From NCBI RefSeq assembly GCF_029076695.1, contig NZ_JARFIK010000001.1, forward strand, positions 372,001 through 436,000: a stretch of 64,000 nt of DNA. Direction: 5' to 3'. Below are positions 62,771 through 64,000 of this stretch, piece after piece (position 1 is the stretch's first letter; every line of letters starts with the position of its first letter). Below the pieces are notes generated by a model. It was not told where the DNA came from, searched no databases, and worked only from the letters and a program-made list of their open reading frames with translations. Both the position numbers and the translations under genes were made by a program. The stretch is from Adlercreutzia equolifaciens. GTDB taxonomy: Bacteria > Actinomycetota > Coriobacteriia > Coriobacteriales > Eggerthellaceae.

Positions 62771-64000
62771 ATGAAAGAAGTAAGCCGAGACTTCGCTCAT
62801 AAAACCTCACCCTGGCGCAAGGCCATCGCCGTCATAACGGCTACTGCCCTTGTTGCCTCCATGAGTAACATTCAGGCCTTTGGTGCTCCAGAGGAGGAGC
62901 CGCCCGCGGTCGATCAGACCGTCACCGTGCGCTTTGATGCCGACCCGGGACTTGTTGTTCGCGTGGCGGGAAAAGACATCGCTCAGCAAGGGTATGTTTT
63001 TGAGGCAAAAACTGCCTATGATCTCCCTTTTACCGTGGAAGCGGTTGTTCAGGATAACGCGGTCTATCAAGTCGGCGCGGTGTCTTACCTGTTCAACGAG
63101 AAACAGGACACTACTCCCGAAGATGAGTCCTCTTCAATAGAGAAACCTATTGAAACGCCTGCTTTGGAAAACCCCTCCGACAGCAACGGATCTGATCCGG
63201 TTGATGAACCTGTCGCTTCTGATAACGACATATCAGTCGATGATTCGACGGTTGTCCCTGACGAGGACATCTCTGTCGGGAATCAGGAGCCAACGCAGCC
63301 AATAACAACGGACGACGAAGAGACTCTTGCGGATGAGATTACTCCCCTTGCTGCGTCTCCCGTTGTTGATTCTGATTCCGAAGCTACGTCTGATGATGCC
63401 GAGGGTGAAGACGCCAACGTTTCCAAGTCTGCTTCTCTCGAAGGCGAGGACGGCGCCTATCTTCTAACCAAGGACACCTTGGCTTCCGCCGCTGACGAGA
63501 ACAAGGAAATAGTAGTTCGCGTCACTGCTGAAGAGATTGGCAAATATCATCAAGTTTCAACCTGGGAAGAACTCAAGAGCAGCTTGAAGATAAATGAATC
63601 TTGCATTGTTGAGTTAATAGCCGATATTACTGCTCCGAAATTAGAGACGCTTGAAGTCAAGGGAGTGAAAAATATTGAACTGAACGGGCATTCCCTATCG
63701 GCGGGGGAGGCATTCAGGAATTCGACCAAGAGCCTGATACTTGTTGGACCGGGAGCTCAGCTTTCCCTTACGGATAAAAATTCTGTGGGGATCAAACCGA
63801 GAGCGAAGGAGTTCGCAAAGACAACGGGACCCGATACATGGACTAAAAACGAGGATTGGTCGTTAACTGAAAAATGGGCGCAAGAAGAACTGGCCCAAAG
63901 CGGTTCGTATGATGATGAAGCGAAGGTACTTACTTACTATGTGTCGACCTCTGACACCGATCGCTCGACAGGAACCTCTTCAGAGGAGCGAGCAACGATG
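62771..64000 (+). CDS. Large secreted surface protein (3' end outside window)
   Basis: 410 residues read through without a stop to the window end. A signal peptide is clear: basic WRK, hydrophobic AIAVITATALVAS, probable cut after AFGA. The next ~230 residues are Asp/Glu/Ser/Thr-rich, likely disordered. After ~260 comes a strand-rich segment (STWEELKSSLKINESCIVEL, NIELNGHSLSAGEAF) resembling the start of beta-helix repeats found in adhesins. The anchor, if any, is outside the window. GGAG lies four bases before the ATG. Confidence 0.82.
   Translation, partial: MKEVSRDFAHKTSPWRKAIAVITATALVASMSNIQAFGAPEEEPPAVDQTVTVRFDADPGLVVRVAGKDIAQQGYVFEAKTAYDLPFTVEAVVQDNAVYQVGAVSYLFNEKQDTTPEDESSSIEKPIETPALENPSDSNGSDPVDEPVASDNDISVDDSTVVPDEDISVGNQEPTQPITTDDEETLADEITPLAASPVVDSDSEATSDDAEGEDANVSKSASLEGEDGAYLLTKDTLASAADENKEIVVRVTAEEIGKYHQVSTWEELKSSLKINESCIVELIADITAPKLETLEVKGVKNIELNGHSLSAGEAFRNSTKSLILVGPGAQLSLTDKNSVGIKPRAKEFAKTTGPDTWTKNEDWSLTEKWAQEELAQSGSYDDEAKVLTYYVSTSDTDRSTGTSSEERATM

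Overview
The window is a chromosomal stretch around the replication origin of a high-GC, anaerobe-type actinobacterium. It most resembles the family Eggerthellaceae (class Coriobacteriia). The main clues are two Tat-exported, lipobox-bearing FAD reductases, each next to a membrane-bound LuxR-type regulator; Coriobacteriia-like ParA, ParB and YidC; frequent GTG and TTG starts; and a gene order typical of an actinobacterial origin. I cannot name the genus from the sequence alone. There is no rRNA operon, insertion sequence or CRISPR array.

Layout. 1-21.6 kb is accessory metabolism: a 3'-truncated FAD reductase divergent from a LuxR-type membrane regulator; a GNAT acetyltransferase, a glycine-zipper protein, a TetR regulator, an aminotransferase, an MFS-CBS fusion transporter, an XRE membrane regulator, a PAP2 phosphatase and a lipoprotein; then a minus-strand catabolic-looking set (FIST sensor, aldehyde dehydrogenase, acetamidase/formamidase, APC permease); then a 624-base repeat-rich gap and a second FAD reductase with its own LuxR-type regulator. 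21.6-34.4 kb is housekeeping on the minus strand: tRNA-Phe, a prepilin peptidase, a HemN-like radical SAM protein, purD, purA, a YhaN/YhaO-like DNA-repair pair, then dnaB, rplI, rpsR, ssb, rpsF and tRNA-Arg. 34.4-42.6 kb holds a giant degenerate M28-peptidase-like membrane protein, a coiled-coil membrane protein, a DnaQ-DinG fusion and an orphan protein. 42.6-50 kb is ddl, rlmN, parB, parA, rsmG, jag, yidC, yidD, rnpA and rpmH. 50.3-61.3 kb is dnaA and a GHKL-ATPase/winged-helix gene (both minus), then dnaN, recF, gyrB and gyrA (all plus). The right end has a DUF151 nuclease, tRNA-Ile, tRNA-Ala and the start of a large secreted surface protein with an elaborate leader.

Origin. Nearly every gene left of about 53.3 kb in the core block is on the minus strand, and dnaN-recF-gyrB-gyrA to the right are on the plus strand. 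With a cluster of DnaA-box-like nonamers just before dnaN, this puts oriC most likely at 53,275-53,948. dnaA is therefore inverted relative to the textbook rpmH-oriC-dnaA-dnaN order. Four perfect ParB sites (parS) lie 5-9 kb from this point. Each is the core of a 30-40 bp perfect palindrome at a gene end that looks like an intrinsic terminator, so one element seems to serve both chromosome segregation and transcription termination. Two weaker parS-like sites occur in recF and upstream of dnaB.

The most unusual items are the parS-terminators, the GHKL-ATPase/winged-helix protein between dnaA and the putative origin, the catalytically degenerate M28-like protein, the four-copy inverted 26-bp repeat at 17.8-18.1 kb, and the duplicated 18-mer leader before the surface protein.
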